Assembly: GCF_000485595.1 (NCBI RefSeq)
Contig: NW_014577574.1
Location: 10,238-66,432, forward strand
Length of the DNA: 56,195 bases
Direction: 5' to 3'
Source: Priapulus caudatus
Taxonomy: Eukaryota; Priapulida; Priapulimorpha; Priapulimorphida; Priapulidae
The notes under the pieces were generated by a model. That model did not search any database. It worked only from the letters and a program-made list of their open reading frames with translations, and was not told the origin of the DNA. Position numbers and translations under genes: made by a program. Within the stretch, counting starts at the first letter, position 1, and each line of letters starts with the position of its first letter. This document shows, piece by piece, positions 20,020-31,602 of this stretch.

Positions 20020-21795
20020 TGTTTGATACAAGCACACGCACGCCACGGCCGGCACGCACGCACCACGCCACGCACACCCCCCACGCACACGTGCTACGCT
20101 ACACCACCGACCAGCAACAACCGCAACCTATCATCCGACACAGACCACGCACAGCGCAACGTGTAACGTGCACACGCACGCCACACACATCATCGCACAT
20201 ACGTGTACGTGCACACGCACGCACACGACGCTACGAATGGCAGCGCACGTGTAGCTGCACACACACCACGCTACGACACCGCACCGCACACATCACAGCA
20301 CGTGTACCTGCACACGCACCACACGCACGCACGCACGCACACTGCACGCCAAACGTGTACCTGCACATTCGCTGCGGCAGCGCACGTGTACGTGCACACG
20401 CGACGCACGCACGATCAGCAGAACGAGCCACGCAACGCAGCGCAAGCCCGTCTACGTGCACATCGCACACCGCGTCCTACAGAACACAGCACGCACGGCC
20501 AGAACAGCCCACGCACGTGTACGTGCACACACACGGCGCACGCGTCAGACCGCAGTGACGCACCCACCAACGTGTAACGGTGCACAACAACGAAACTCGA
20601 CACGCACCGCACGTGTAACGTGGCCTAACAGCACGAACGCACCGCACAGCAGCGTGTTACGTAGCCACACGCACGCACACACGCAACGCACGCAGTGTAA
20701 CGTGCACACGACCGACCGCAACGCACGCATGCGACGCACAGTGTACCGTGCACACGCACGCACGCACGCAAACGAACGTGTACTGCAGCACACGCGCGTA
20801 CACACGCACGCACGCACGCACGTGTACGTGCACACGCACGCAGGCACGCAATGCGAGCAGCACGTGTACGTGCAACACGCACTCATACCCAACAGTCGAG
20901 CAACAGCCAAGCGTGCTAGCGATCACACCCACTCCACTGACCAGCTGGCCATCGCTGTAGCGTGGCACCGCAACGGCACCACGCATGCACGCACGTGTAA
21001 CGTGCACACGCACACGCGACAGTGAGCCTGCACACCGGCTTACACGCACGCTACAGCACGTGTCAGCGTGTAACGTGCACATATCACGCAGCGCATGCAC
21101 GCACGCAGCGTGGCTAGCGTGCACCACTGACGCACGCACGCATGGCACGCATGTCGATACGTGCATATAGCAGGTACGCACGCGCCGCACGTGTACATCC
21201 AAAGCGCACGCCCAGCAAACAGCGCGCATGCACAAACCAGCGTGTACCTGCCACACGCACGCACGCACGTGTACCGTGCAGCGCACGCATCGCGAAAACA
21301 TCGCACGCCACGCAACGTGATATGTTGCCATACGCAGCGCTCGCACCGCACGTGTAAACGTGCAACACGCGCACGCAAACCACGGCACGCACGTGTGTGA
21401 ACACGCACGCAGGCACGCACGCACGCTGTCTCACGTTCACACGCACGCACGCACTGCACCACAGCGCGCGAGCGTGTACGTGCACACGCACCGCATGCAG
21501 CGCACGCAATGTACGCATGTAAGTGCGCAGCGTAGGTACGCACGCACGCACCGCACGCACGCATCGCACGCAGACAAGCACGCAGCGGCACGCACCGCAC
21601 GGTCACACGCACGAACGCACGTCGTACGTACACACGGCACCGAGTAATAGTGCACCTACGAGAGACACGCGCGCACCACGCAGCGCACAATCGCACGCAT
21701 GCACGCACGTTTTACATACATTGCGACGCAACCGCACGCATGCATGCGCGCAGGTGTACGTGCACACGCACGCACGCACGCACGTCTACTGTAAA
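20020..21795. repeat. ACGC-rich minisatellite, about 1.8 kb, alternating purine-pyrimidine
   Basis: Reiterations around CACGTGTACGTGCACACG and (CACG)n, irregular in length. The core alternates purine and pyrimidine strictly over tens of bases, so it could adopt Z-DNA. T is almost confined to GTGTACGTG on the plus strand. Long open frames on both strands (Thr/His/Ala/Arg or Cys/Val/Arg rich) are by-products. The same unit recurs at 30476-30700. Confidence 0.9.
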
Positions 21796-21842
21796 CAGGA
21801 ATGATGCTATAAATCCAAACTTGTTGTAGTAACCGGAATAAA

Positions 21843-21952
21843 CTTTAATAAAGCATACTTTAATAACTTTAATAACTTAATACTTTAATACTTTAATACT
21901 TTAATACTTTAATACTTTTTAACTTTAATACTTTAATAACTTTAATAAGTGT
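21843..21952. repeat. CTTTAATA-type tandem repeat
   Basis: Short units ACTTTAATA are repeated with length changes. The related repeat at 39930-40150 has a single CCTTTAATATC at the same place (on its opposite strand), suggesting this array expanded from it. Confidence 0.8.
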
Positions 21953-21954
21953 CG

Positions 21955-22095
21955 TCACATCGCACAAAGAGACAAAGAACGCGCACACGCACATACACGC
22001 GTGTGCCTCCTTCCGCAACCAGAACCAGACCCTTCACATCTCCTTCTCTATATCCCCCAAAACTCCTACAAACCACATGCTCCACGCACATGTAC
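21955..22095 (+). repeat. Dispersed repeat shared with 39940-40145 (inverted)
   Basis: Shared landmarks in order: CACATC.., ACAAAGA, AACCAGAACCAGA, TATATCCCCCAAAACTCC, TACAAAC, CACGCACATGTACCCGTTCT. Two copies in opposite orientation within one window; no coding. Here it abuts the LINE. Confidence 0.65.
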
Positions 22096-23566
22096 CCGTT
22101 CTCACAGATTCACTGATGAACTACAAGCTGCTTTGTCAGCTGTACATCAGTATTGTGAACTGTGGAAGTTGTCTGTAAACCCAAGTAAAACTAAGGTTGT
22201 TATTTTCTCTCGGGGGAAAGTTCGTAAATTTCCTGATTTTATGTTTGGTGCTAATAAGCTTGATGTTGTTGATGATTATATTTATCTCGGTACTACTTTT
22301 AACTATAATTGGTTCTTTCAGTAAAGCTATCACCAAGCAAGTAAATCAAGCGAGGAGAGCCATGCATGTTCAATTTAATTTGTAAGGCAAAGAAACTATG
22401 CTTACCTCTTGATATTTAATGTGAGCTCTTTGATCAGTTAGTAGTTACAATCTTATTGTATGGTAGTGAAGTGTGGGGGTTTTCATAAGTTAGACAGCAT
22501 TGAAATGTTTCATAGAAAATTCCTTAAAAGTCTGCTTAAACTGAATCGTGGTCCTGCTAATTGCATGGTATATGGAGAAGTTGGTAGATTTGCCCTTGCC
22601 AGCCGAGTGGAGAAGCGTATGATAGATTTTTGGGCGAGGATTAGCCAGGGTAAAAAATCAAAGCTCTCGCACACTGTTTATACCTTGTTACGAAAGCTAC
22701 ATGAAAATTGTGAATTTGAACCTAAGTGGATAGTGAAAGTAAAGGGTATCTTAGACAAGAGTGGAATGTCCAATCTTTGGGTTGATAATTCATCGTTAAG
22801 TCTTGAGTGGCTTAAGTCATCTTTGGATCTGAGATTAAATGATATAGATCGACAAAATTGGAATGATGAAGTCAATCGCAATCGTTTATGTTTTAACTAC
22901 AAGATTTTTAAACAGGAAGTGGTCTTGGAAGATTATTTGTTAAAATTGGAGGTAGGAGACAGAATATCTCTTTGTAAGTTCCGATGCGGTAATCACAAGC
23001 TGCCAGTTGCTAAATGTCGCTATTTATCTGATCAACCTATGGAAATGTGCCCTCTATGTAATCTTAATGTAGGCAGGGCGATGAATTTCATTATGTTCTA
23101 GTGTGTCCAATCCTCAACAACGTTCGTAAACGGTATGTTAAGAAATATCATTACACCAGACCTAATGTTCTAACTAAATTTCACCAATTGTTCAACGACT
23201 ACTTCTGTTAAGCAGTTTAAGAACCTTTCTAAAATTTTGTAGAATTATTATGTCTAATTGGATAATTCTTGTGCATGCTCCTCATTGCATTTATACATTA
23301 CAATTGGTTAAATCGTTCTGCTGTAATATACTAGTTTAAAATAGTAGTGGTTTATATTAACTATAGATGTCAGTTCGACTTATTTAAATCATATTCTTTG
23401 CCTTCACTCGTTTGTTTTGTGCTTGCGGCAAAGACTTTTTTTCTTTCTTTGTACTCTTATTTTGTAATGATTTTGTAGTTGATTGTTCAATTGTCATGTA
23501 TTTCTTCCATGCCTGCGAAGGGCGCGTTTAAGAAATAAAACTATTAAACTTTATTCTATTCTACAC
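22096..23566 (+). mobile_element. 5'-truncated LINE (L2/CR1/Crack-like) with 3' end
   Basis: The element starts inside the reverse transcriptase, runs through the conserved C-terminal domain to a stop at 23209-23211, then about 350 bp of 3' UTR ending near AAATAAAACTATTAAAC and ATTCTATTCTA. 5' truncation is the usual outcome of target-primed reverse transcription. It abuts the dispersed repeat at 21955-22095. Confidence 0.85.
22106..23211 (+). pseudogene. LINE ORF2 C-terminal part: end of RT and C-terminal Cys domain
   Basis: The first frame (22106-22324) gives LQAALSAVHQYCELWKLSVN and KTKVVIF, then YIYLGTTF: the last RT motifs of L2/CR1-like elements. After frame changes near 22320 and 22390-22460 comes the post-RT region (NCMVYGEVGRFAL, RMIDFWARI) and a CPLCN Cys motif at about 23047, followed after another shift by FHYVLVCPIL (C-x2-C..H..C type). 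Endonuclease and most of RT are absent. At least three frame breaks: dead. Confidence 0.88.
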
Positions 23567-24105
23567 AGTCTCTCAGGTCCTCATACAATGTGTACCGAAT
23601 TTTGGTGTGCGATAGATGGCGCACGCGACTGTTTGGCGGCACACGCTTACGCCGCTCACGCTTAGCCTCAGCTAACCTGGCATTCCAAAAGGGCGTGCCT
23701 GTCACACCATATGTCGTCGGCCGCAGAATGGTAGAGCCCGAGCGTTTTAGAAGAGGAGTCGTGTAGAGAGGTCTCTCGTCTAGGTGGCTTGATGCCTCGG
23801 TCCTCAACTCTGCTTGCTTAATGTAACCTGACCTCAGCGTATCAGGAATTTGGGTGGCATAAGGGTACTATTAAGATACGTTAAGGTAACGTTGTAGTAA
23901 CACTACGGTACACTGAATAAGGTTAAAAATCTGCAAAATGCACTGGGTAATGGTAGTGTGTAGAGTGTACGTTAAGGTACGTTGCGCTAGTTACAGTACG
24001 CTGATGCTACGCTAATTGTGTGTAATAGGTGCGTGTATGGTACGGTTACGGTACAATTAAGGTACGTGAATCATAACCCCGCCGGTACACCTGTGATAAG
24101 GCTGT
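23567..24105. other. Unassigned stretch before assembly gap
   Basis: No gene supported. A minus-strand frame (23556-23807) has no recognisable domain. 23850-24080 shows loose reiteration of GTTAAGGTACGTT-like words. Confidence 0.45.
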
Positions 24106-24130
24106 NNNNNNNNNNNNNNNNNNNNNNNNN
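24106..24130. other. Assembly gap, 25 Ns
   Basis: A run of 25 N. The first base after it begins copy A of the large tandem duplication, so sequence 5' to that copy may be missing or misjoined. Confidence 0.99.
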
Positions 24131-24142
24131 ATAAGTAGGTCT

Positions 24143-24562
24143 CAGGGAGAGATAGTTATCCGCTAGATGGGCATTATTAGTGTGTTGTGCGGTATAGAAA
24201 TCAGATTAACCCTAACCCTACCTAACCCTAACCACAACTAATTGGTGCGGTGCCGGGACAGGGACCGGTACCGTTAGTCTTGTGCCCTAACCTAATCCTA
24301 ACCCCTAACCCTAATACTAACCCTAACCATAAACCTAACCCTAATGCTAAGCCCTAATTCTAAAATAAAACAAAATTAGCTAAAAACAATAAAATAAAAT
24401 AAGAGACAGAATTAGCCAATCAGAGGCCGTCCTTAGCGGGTGCACTATCTTTTTTCTTAGACGTCTCCCAAATCCCACCTCTCGGCTTAGTTCAATCGAT
24501 TGGTGTAATCGAGTAATCGAGTAATCGAGGTGTGAGAAGTACCAGTCTATCTCTCCTTGTGC
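24143..24562. mobile_element. MITE family M, long copy with CCCTAA-type repeats
   Basis: Left CAGGGAGAGATAGTTATC, right TATCTCTCCTTGTG. Inside: CCCTAA-like units (about 24206-24350) around a GGTGCGGTGCCGG hairpin. Near the right end an extra segment of about 95 bp (AGACGTCTCCC...ACCAGTC) lies between two TATCT words, absent from the short copy at 2022-2222. Confidence 0.65.
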
Positions 24563-25173
24563 AAATTTAATCGAAGTCGACCGAGGTCTGAGACGAGGTG
24601 AGCCCGAACGGTCATGAGTTGTCACGTGAGAAAGTTAATGATGGCGGCGGCGCACATTAGGAAGTGTTATGTGTACTTCACTGTGTCGTATATTTGTATT
24701 ATTACATGTTAATGACGTCTTTTTAGATAATACTGCGCATGTCAAACGAGGTAAGATTAATACTACACACCTGGTATATATTACTCAAACAGTGTTAAAT
24801 TGTCATATTGTGAAACTGCGTGTTGAAAGTTTTGACATAAAAATAGCTTAATCCTGGTAGTGGTAGTGGTACTGACTACTGTCACTGTGACAGGGCCTGT
24901 GGTAGTACTAGTGCGAGCCTAGCAGCAGATACTGTGCAGCACACTAATCAACAAACATTAATACATGCACCAGGCACTATAACCCCTACTCCAACTCAAG
25001 GGTCAAAGGTCAAGATGTGTATAATGGAGGGGGAATATTTCCCCCTTAACTTAAAGCGATTATTGCAGAGATTTTCCAGTGTTTTCACCACTGACACCTA
25101 CCGTTATCTGCTTGAGTAAGCAGCAATTGTCTAGAGTAATAATAAAAATGTCTTAGAACCTTTGTATTTAACA

Positions 25174-25795
25174 AAGGCTGTTGCTCTGCGACCCGGTACC
25201 GTGCGATTATTTTTCTCTTGAAAGTCGACGACTGGTTACTGACGGTACTGACGCCTTGATTCGGTTGAGCTTGTTTTCTTTGCGATATTACATAGCACAT
25301 CCAAAATTTTAATTTCAATATGTCTGGCAGCCAGCGCAAACGGTAGAGCGCTTCCGCCCCAAGTATGAAATGGCTCCACAGGGATCGAATCCCAATCTGT
25401 TTTTCCTAATTATTCCTGTTTTCTGTATTTTTCTATCTTTTATTCTGTTTAACATCTTTTTTTTTCCAATTAACGACAAATATCATACATTATTTATTAT
25501 CACATTTTAATAATCAACATATTAATTTTTACAACAATTAAAAATTAAATTTCATTAATTTAACTGAGTTCAGGGTTTAAGGGTTAGGTTAGGTTTCTAT
25601 GGGTTTAGGGTTAGGGTTAGGCGTTAGGGTTTAGCGGTTATCCGTACCTCATATCGTATAAAATCGTTATATATATTCTTACGTCACAAAACGAACGGTA
25701 GTATTATTCGCCATAGATGGCGCTGGCCGCATCACTACCGCTGAGTTGACAGAGAAAAAAATTCGCGACGGTACCGTCGCAGGAGCAACAGCCTT
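25174..25795. mobile_element. 622-bp insertion private to copy A
   Basis: Inverted ends AAGGCTGTTGCTCTGCGACC and ..GGAGCAACAGCCTT, absent from copy B, where the flanks meet (about 32066). Inside are a tRNA-like segment (25321-25399), an AT-rich stretch and TTAGGG-type units (25580-25640). Target duplication not resolved. Likely a MITE that has captured, or is built from, a SINE. Confidence 0.75.
25321..25399 (+). repeat. tRNA-derived SINE head with TTAGGG-type tail
   Basis: A-box-like CAGCGCAAACGGTAGAGCG and B-box-like GGGATCGAATCCC at tRNA spacing. An AT-rich body follows, then TTAGGG units at 25580-25640. Part of the same body and tail (TTCTGTATTTTTCTATC.. then TAGGGTTAGGG) occurs without the head at 28930-29075 and about 35240-35395. 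Confidence 0.6.
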
Positions 25796-27261
25796 ACCCA
25801 AACTGCCAGTTTCGAACTACTGGTTTCGAACTAGTTTCAGAAACATCTCGTTTTCTGTCATCTTGAACTAGCGGAAGTGTGGATTAGCTTGTTTGGCGCC
25901 ACCGTTTATCTGCCATAGACAAAGCATGGCTCTCTCAAATCTTGCACTTGTTTTCAATTAGATCACCGAACACAAATACAAGTTTACCAATTCTGCCATT
26001 AGGCATTGTCGCCGACACGAAAAATGCATTGCTGTTACGATGTGTTCATTATCCAATTTTCTATGCTATAACTGCATAAATCTTTAGTATTTTTAATGTT
26101 GGTGTAATCATTGCAGTGATATTTTCGCTGTCAGGTGAGACTATATTCAGCTATATTTAGTTTTTCTGAGCAAAAAATCTCGCAATAGTCATTTTAAGGT
26201 ATAGGAGGAAATACGGAATTGCCGGCACAAATCTTAAACGGCTCGACCTTAGCTCTAGTACTATAGCCTGGTACAGTTGCCGCTGGGCTATTATATAGCA
26301 TCAGCCATTACGAATGCTCGGGGACCAACTTAGTCACGCTAATTTGCAGCTATAAAAACGTCTTGTGGTAGGCAATTAATTGCCTCTTATCCGAAGTGAA
26401 TATGTCTTTTAGTTTATAACCGCTACTAAAATTTAAGCCTCTAACTATCGTCTGCAATGGTATACTTGCGCTATTTCTTTGTGAACGAACATTCGATTTG
26501 CGACTTCAAACGACCTTTCTGGCGGCGCTGCAGCAGCGCCAGTCAGCGGAACCACGTGTTCGAAATTCACGTCGGCCCGTCGGCCCGCCGCGACAGTTTC
26601 GATGCCGGGCCTACAGCTTCTTTTGATACAACAGGCCGCATGATCCTACAGCTATTTGATCACCGAAAATTCGCAAACACTGAGAAACTGTTACCTGTAG
26701 AAATCTGTTCATGCATATTAAACTTCCAGGGGTATCTTATTTGAAAAACTAATCCGTGATAAAACGTGACATACATGTAAACAATGCGGTTCGCCCACTG
26801 CAATCAACTTTAGTTGGCATTCAAAACGTGCGTGGGTATGTTCGGACGCCACAGGTTAGCACAGGTTCCTGCATCCAGTAGCAGCGTTGGCATACCAAAA
26901 ATCGATAAGAAGTGGGTGGAGCTTACTTTTGGCCAGTTGTAGTGAACCCTACATTTGTGTTGGCAGGGTTTATTTAGTGCACGGGTCGTGCGCAGCACGC
27001 TCACTGTTCACGTGCGCGCTAGGTTGTGGGAGTAATTTTTCACATCCCCGCCGCATTTCACGTTTGGATGTTAACAATAAAGTATCACTGGTCGTTATTA
27101 ACAAACGATCAGTATTACTGTTTATTAAAATAATTATTAAGAAGATTTTAGATAATATTATCATGTTGAATTATAGAGTACGCGAAGTGATGACGTCACG
27201 GGTGGCCATGACAACGAGCCTGCTGGTTTCTACACAATCATATGCTCTGGTTACATTAACT

Positions 27262-27350
27262 ACCGTTGTCGTGTTTTGTAGCCCGATTGTAACCATCATT
27301 CTGAAGAGTCATTATTGCAGTTTTTATAGATTTCCAAGGATGAAGTGAAA
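27262..27350 (+). pseudogene. THAP-like domain start, frameshifted
   Basis: One frame reads PDCNHHSEES; the adjacent frame continues HYCSFYRFPRMK. A Cys pair followed by F..FP is how THAP domains begin. Both copies (also about 33525-33600) need a 1-nt shift here. The C-x2-H half was not found, so the call is tentative. Confidence 0.35.
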
Positions 27351-27980
27351 CAATCACAAAAAAATAAAATAATTAACAACAAAAAAATTTAAAAAAAAAA
27401 TTTTTTTTTTTTAAAATTCATTAAAATATTGTAAGATCGACTTGCTACCGATGCTTTACCGCTGTCTGCAGCGGCACACACTCGTGTTTTACGTACCGCA
27501 CAACATTTTCACGCAGTAAACCTTATGGCAGCAGTGCTTGTGTAGAACCAGCCCGTGCGTTGTCTTGCAACGTGACGTCACACTTCGGTACTCTATTACA
27601 GTAAATAATATAATAATTGTCTCAAGTTTTAACACACATGTCATTAATTAAGTCACTGGTAGCTGCAAAGCACGGCGTATTACTTTCTAGTCATGCAAAC
27701 AGCAGTACAGCCTCGTCGCCACCACTCAGGTCTTTAACCGTGTCATATTGTTTTTAACGTTTGGAAAAACTATATACATTTATACAGGGGTGTAGCCTAA
27801 ATAAAAGCTTCCCTACGTAAGCAGCTTGTATGTCTACAAAATACATTTACTTCGGACACACTCACACAGACGGAATTCCCCAGTGCCCATCCAAAATTTT
27901 ACAGTAGGTAAATTTTACATTAATTTGGTTTTTTCCACCAAAAAAGTGTTGCTAGTTGTAAGGCTATTGGAGTACCTGAA

Positions 27981-28232
27981 ATGGCTCTAGATTGCATCTC
28001 CAGAGCTTATAATTTTCAAAATGTTTCTGGCCCTCAGACTCATAGAAGTCCCCGATGTGTACCAGACTACCAGTCTGTCTCTCTGCTGTCAAAGTGGAAA
28101 GTCGTAGTTACCAAGGAGCTACATATAACAACGATGTGGCGTTTCCTTAATTGTGAGCCCCCGTCAACGAAGCGTAAACAGTCATCCGATGAGAGGAAGG
28201 AAAAACAGAGGGATTATGATTATGGACATTGA
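27981..28232 (+). CDS. Exon-like frame, unrecognised (copy A)
   Basis: 84 codons ending Lys/Arg/Glu-rich (KRKQSSDERKEKQRDYDYGH) then a stop and AATAAA within 20 bp, which fits a last exon. It contains no domain I know. In copy B the matching stretch (about 34256-34510) has indels that break the frame. Its position inside the inverted-repeat element suggests a transposon gene. Confidence 0.35.
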   Translation: MALDCISRAYNFQNVSGPQTHRSPRCVPDYQSVSLLSKWKVVVTKELHITTMWRFLNCEPPSTKRKQSSDERKEKQRDYDYGH

Positions 28233-28390
28233 TAATGACTAATAAACATAAGGAAGAACATGATATGCTGTTTTATTACTGTAATTTGCTCCAAAATTGG
28301 CGGGCCTACAGCTTTGCTGGCGGGCCTGCAGCTTTTAGAAGCTATAGGCCCTGCAGGCCTACAGCTTTTTTTGCTCAGTGGCAAACACTG

Positions 28391-28617
28391 GCGGGAACTA
28401 TGTATTTCCGCACGTGGAGGGGTGGGCGGGTTGTGTTGGTTGTGGACAAAAACATTGTTGTTGTCAAGTAACAAATTAAGCGATCAAAAAAGATTGTAAT
28501 ATTAGTTTTGTCATGAAAGATGAACAAATTACTATTATTAATTTGTTACTTGACAACAACAATGTTTTTGTCCACAACCTGCTCACCCCTCCACGTGCGG
28601 AAATACATAGTTCCCGC
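28391..28617. repeat. Large hairpin, arms about 100 bp (copy A)
   Basis: GCGGGAACTATGTATTTCCG..ACAAAAACATTGTTGTTGTC and the exact or near complement, around an AT-rich centre. Probably a nested foldback MITE. Copy B equivalent: 34674-34910. Confidence 0.75.
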
Positions 28618-29389
28618 TGACTGGCTGGAGTAAGTTGGTCCCGAGCATTCGTAATGGCTGATAGCTGGCTATAGCCCAGCGGCAACTGTACGCGGGATAT
28701 AGTACAAGAGCTAGCTCGACCTATGCTCTTAATATTCGGTGTATAGTGTGATGGGCAGGAAACCCATCACCAGTGCGAAATTGGAGGTCACAGGTCAAAG
28801 GGCAGTGGGGGAAAGGTCAGATATCAGACATTTTCTGAGGACATGGCCTAATGGACAGAGTGAAAAACTTTTTTGTTTCAACACTGACCTACCATTTTTA
28901 TCACTTTATTGAAAGGACCATGAAATGTTTTCTGTATTTTTCTATCTTTATCCATTTAACTATTTTTTTTCAAATTAATGCAAATATTTACATGATTTAT
29001 TTACAACAATTTAATAACAACAAATAATTTTTACAACAATTAAATAATTTTTTTTTAATAGGGTTAGGGTTAGCGTCACAATGCACCATAAAACAGGAGT
29101 TTCAGGCACGCGATTTGTATCAACCAATGGGATTTGGGAGGTATGCAGAATGCAGAAGGTTGCTGAAATTATGTGTACGCAACTGCATATCTGCGCCTAA
29201 CAAAGGTGTCACTACGCACGACTTAAATGTTACGTTTATAACCGTAGCAACAGACCTCAGATGAGCCCAGTCGATCTGCGGCTCTTGTTTTACATATATG
29301 CAGTTGTTCAACTCTCGTTCAACTGTGAAGTGTGATGTTGAGTTACAAGATTTTGCAGTGAATGGGTATATTGATCATGTGATGTTAGT

Positions 29390-29520
29390 CTGGCAGCCTA
29401 GTCAGGCTAGGTTTAAAACTGCTACATGTACTTATACTGTTACCAATACTTGTACTTATACTGTTACCTGTATTTGTACTTATACCCGTACTTATACTTG
29501 TTATGTTGTCTTATAGCTGC
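29390..29520. repeat. Degenerate ACTTATACTGTT-type short tandem repeat
   Basis: ACTTATACTGTTACC, ACTTGTACTTATACTG and similar words repeat loosely; the same is seen in copy B at about 35780-35860. No coding. Confidence 0.6.
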
Positions 29521-30109
29521 ATATGGAGGTAAATCCAAATTGCACTGAGGACTTGTGCAGACTAGCAAATAATGACTCATCATATAACAACCTTGTGCAT
29601 GTTAGAGCAGATGGGCAAGATGATAGCATCCACTATCTCTGGAGTTCAATAGGTATAATGTGGTTGAAGAATTATGGGGAGGATTAAATATGTCTACTTG
29701 TTTATGTACGAGCTTGGTGCCAGGAAATGATGGGCACTATATAACAACTACCGGTACTTATTTCGCTGGAAGGGACACGTTGAGATATGAAATTTCTGTA
29801 GTGAGATGAAGGAACAAAATAGTATCAGTTGAACCTTGCAGATTTTTTATATTATCACTACTCATAACTTGTAAATTTGAATGAACAACCTATCTACGCA
29901 TAGGATAAGGATAGTGATCTTAATCTTGTTTTAAAGGTCATAACTAAAAAGGGAACAGAATGCTGAGTAAACAAATTTATATATTTCCACTTGTACAGCT
30001 TACTTTTAAATTAGCGGGTAAAAGCTAGGTAGCGGTGGTTGTTATATAGTACCCACCTCAGGAATCATCAGGCAACCCAATTCATTAGCTGTGCATTTTG
30101 AACATATAT

Positions 30110-30235
30110 AAGCAGGGCATGAAATTAGCCAAAATGTGAACAGGCCTACCCAAAATTTTAAACAGGCCCTTAGACAAATTGAACAGGCCTTTACAAGTTT
30201 GAACAGGCCCTTAATTTTGTTCAATTTATTCCATT
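30110..30235. repeat. Short tandem TTGAACAGGCC units
   Basis: Four related units (GTGAACAGGCCTA, TTAAACAGGCCCTTAG, TTGAACAGGCCTTTAC, TTGAACAGGCCCTTA) follow the word GCAGGGCATGAAATTAGCC. Same in copy B (36485-36590). Confidence 0.65.
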
Positions 30236-30475
30236 ATTAATAAAAGTATTAGCTTTGTGTTTATTAGGCATACTTGTAGTATTTCAGTATTTCATTGATA
30301 TCAGTGGAGTTCTACTTGTTTGACAGGAATTGCTGGAACATGATTTACTTCTTAGTAGTCACTAAGTAAAAACTAGCCAGGAAATTGGTAAATATTCTTC
30401 ATATAAAGGCAAGATAGGCAAACATTTTGAATAGGCCAATTGGACTGATTATATGGGGGGGGGGGGATGCCCGCA

Positions 30476-30700
30476 CAGGTACGTGCACACGCACGCACAC
30501 ACGCACGCATACACGCACGTGTACGTGCACACGAACGTACGAACGTGTACGTGCACACGCACGCACGCACGTGTACGTGCACACGAACGTACGAACGTGT
30601 ACGTGCACACGCACGCACGCACGCACGCACGTGTAAGTTCACACGCACGCACGCACACACGCACGCATGCACGCACGTGTACGTGCACACGCACGCACAT
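30476..30700. repeat. ACGC-rich minisatellite, short array
   Basis: Same unit as 20020-21795 (ACGTGTACGTGCACACG, CGAACGTACGAACG). It sits between copies A and B. The mirrored open frames on both strands are spurious. Confidence 0.88.
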
Positions 30701-30894
30701 GTCACTACATAAACAGCGCTTTCTATCAGAACATGTGGTCATTCATCTGTAAATGTCAAGCAGCACGCTTCGCTTCTGCCAACCACAACACATAACAAAT
30801 ACACGTGACCTGATCTATGACGTCACGTGAACCATCGCTGACCAATGGAATCGGAATCATCGGAAACCAGATCAATGACCTGTGGAATCGGAAT
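30701..30894. other. Spacer between copies A and B
   Basis: Unique sequence apart from two nearby TGGAATCGGAAT words. No gene. Confidence 0.5.
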
Positions 30895-30904
30895 AAGTAG
30901 GTCT

Positions 30905-31311
30905 CAGGGGAGAGATAGTTATCCGCTAGATGGCGCATTATTAGTGTGTTGTGGGTATAGAAATCAGTTAACCCTAACCCTAACCCTAACCACAGACTAA
31001 TGGTGCGGTGCCGGACAGACGGTCCGTTAGTCTGTGCCCTAACCCTAATCCTAACCCTAACCCTAATACTAACCCTAACCATAACCCTAACCCTAATCCT
31101 AACCCTAATTCTAAAATAAAACAAAATTAGCTAAAAACAATAAAAATAAATAAGAGACAAAATTAGCCAATCAGAGCCGTCCCTTAGCGGGTCACTATCT
31201 TTTTTTTAGACGTCTCCCAATCCCACCTCTCGGCTTAGTTAATCGATGGGTGTAATCGAGTAATCGAGTAATCGAGGTGTGAGAGAGTACCAGTCTATCT
31301 CTCCCTTGTGC
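30905..31311. mobile_element. MITE family M, copy in duplication B
   Basis: CAGGGGAGAGATAGTTATCC at left, CTATCTCTCCCTTGTG at right; CCCTAA-type array at 30968-31110. A 95-bp segment 31201-31295 is flanked by TATCT at 31196-31200 and 31296-31300, which looks like its own insertion with a 5-bp duplication. Confidence 0.68.
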
Positions 31312-31602
31312 AAAATTTAATCGAAGTCGACCGAGGTCTGAGACCGAGGTGAGCCGAACGGTCATGAGTTGTCACGTGAGAAAGTTAATGATGGCGGCGC
31401 ACATTAGGAAGTGTTATGTGTACTTCACTGTGTGTATATTTGTATTATTACATGTTAATGACGTCTTGTTAGATAATACTGCGCATGTCAAACGCAAGGT
31501 AAGATAATACTACAACCTGGTATAATTACTCAACAGTGTTAAATTGGGTCATTTGTGAAACTGCGGTTGAGAAAGTTTTGACATAAAAATAGCTAATCCT
31601 GG

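Larger units (their letters stand above)
26240..28725. mobile_element. About 2.5 kb element bounded by about 110-bp inverted repeats (copy A)
   Basis: Left (26240-26345): CTCTAGTACTATAGCC, ACAGTTGCCGCTGGGCTAT, CATTACGAATGCTCGGG. The same words return inverted at 28630-28725. Interior: a THAP-like fragment (27262-27350), an exon-like frame (27981-28232) followed by AATAAA (about 28241), and a hairpin (28391-28617). Likely a decayed DNA transposon with a THAP-type protein; no catalytic domain recognised. Copy B has the equivalent at about 32508-35022. Confidence 0.55.
24131..30466. repeat. Tandem duplication, copy A (about 6.3 kb)
   Basis: Collinear with 30895-36840 from ATAAGTAGGTCTCAGGG to GACTGATTATATGGGGG. 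Differences are mostly one- and two-base indels plus two private insertions: 25174-25795 here and 31603-31749 in copy B. Copy A ends at a G-run followed by the ACGC minisatellite. Confidence 0.93.

Noticed and set aside
20020-21795. Many long open frames on both strands rich in Thr/His/Ala/Arg or Cys/Val/Arg
   Set aside because: They are translations of the ACGC minisatellite in every frame; no start, domain or splice logic.
21843-21952. CRISPR-like array
   Set aside because: Units are 8-9 bp in direct tandem without spacers; this is a eukaryotic microsatellite.
25321-25399. Functional tRNA gene
   Set aside because: A and B boxes are present but the arms do not pair as a complete cloverleaf, and it sits inside a repeat with a TTAGGG tail.
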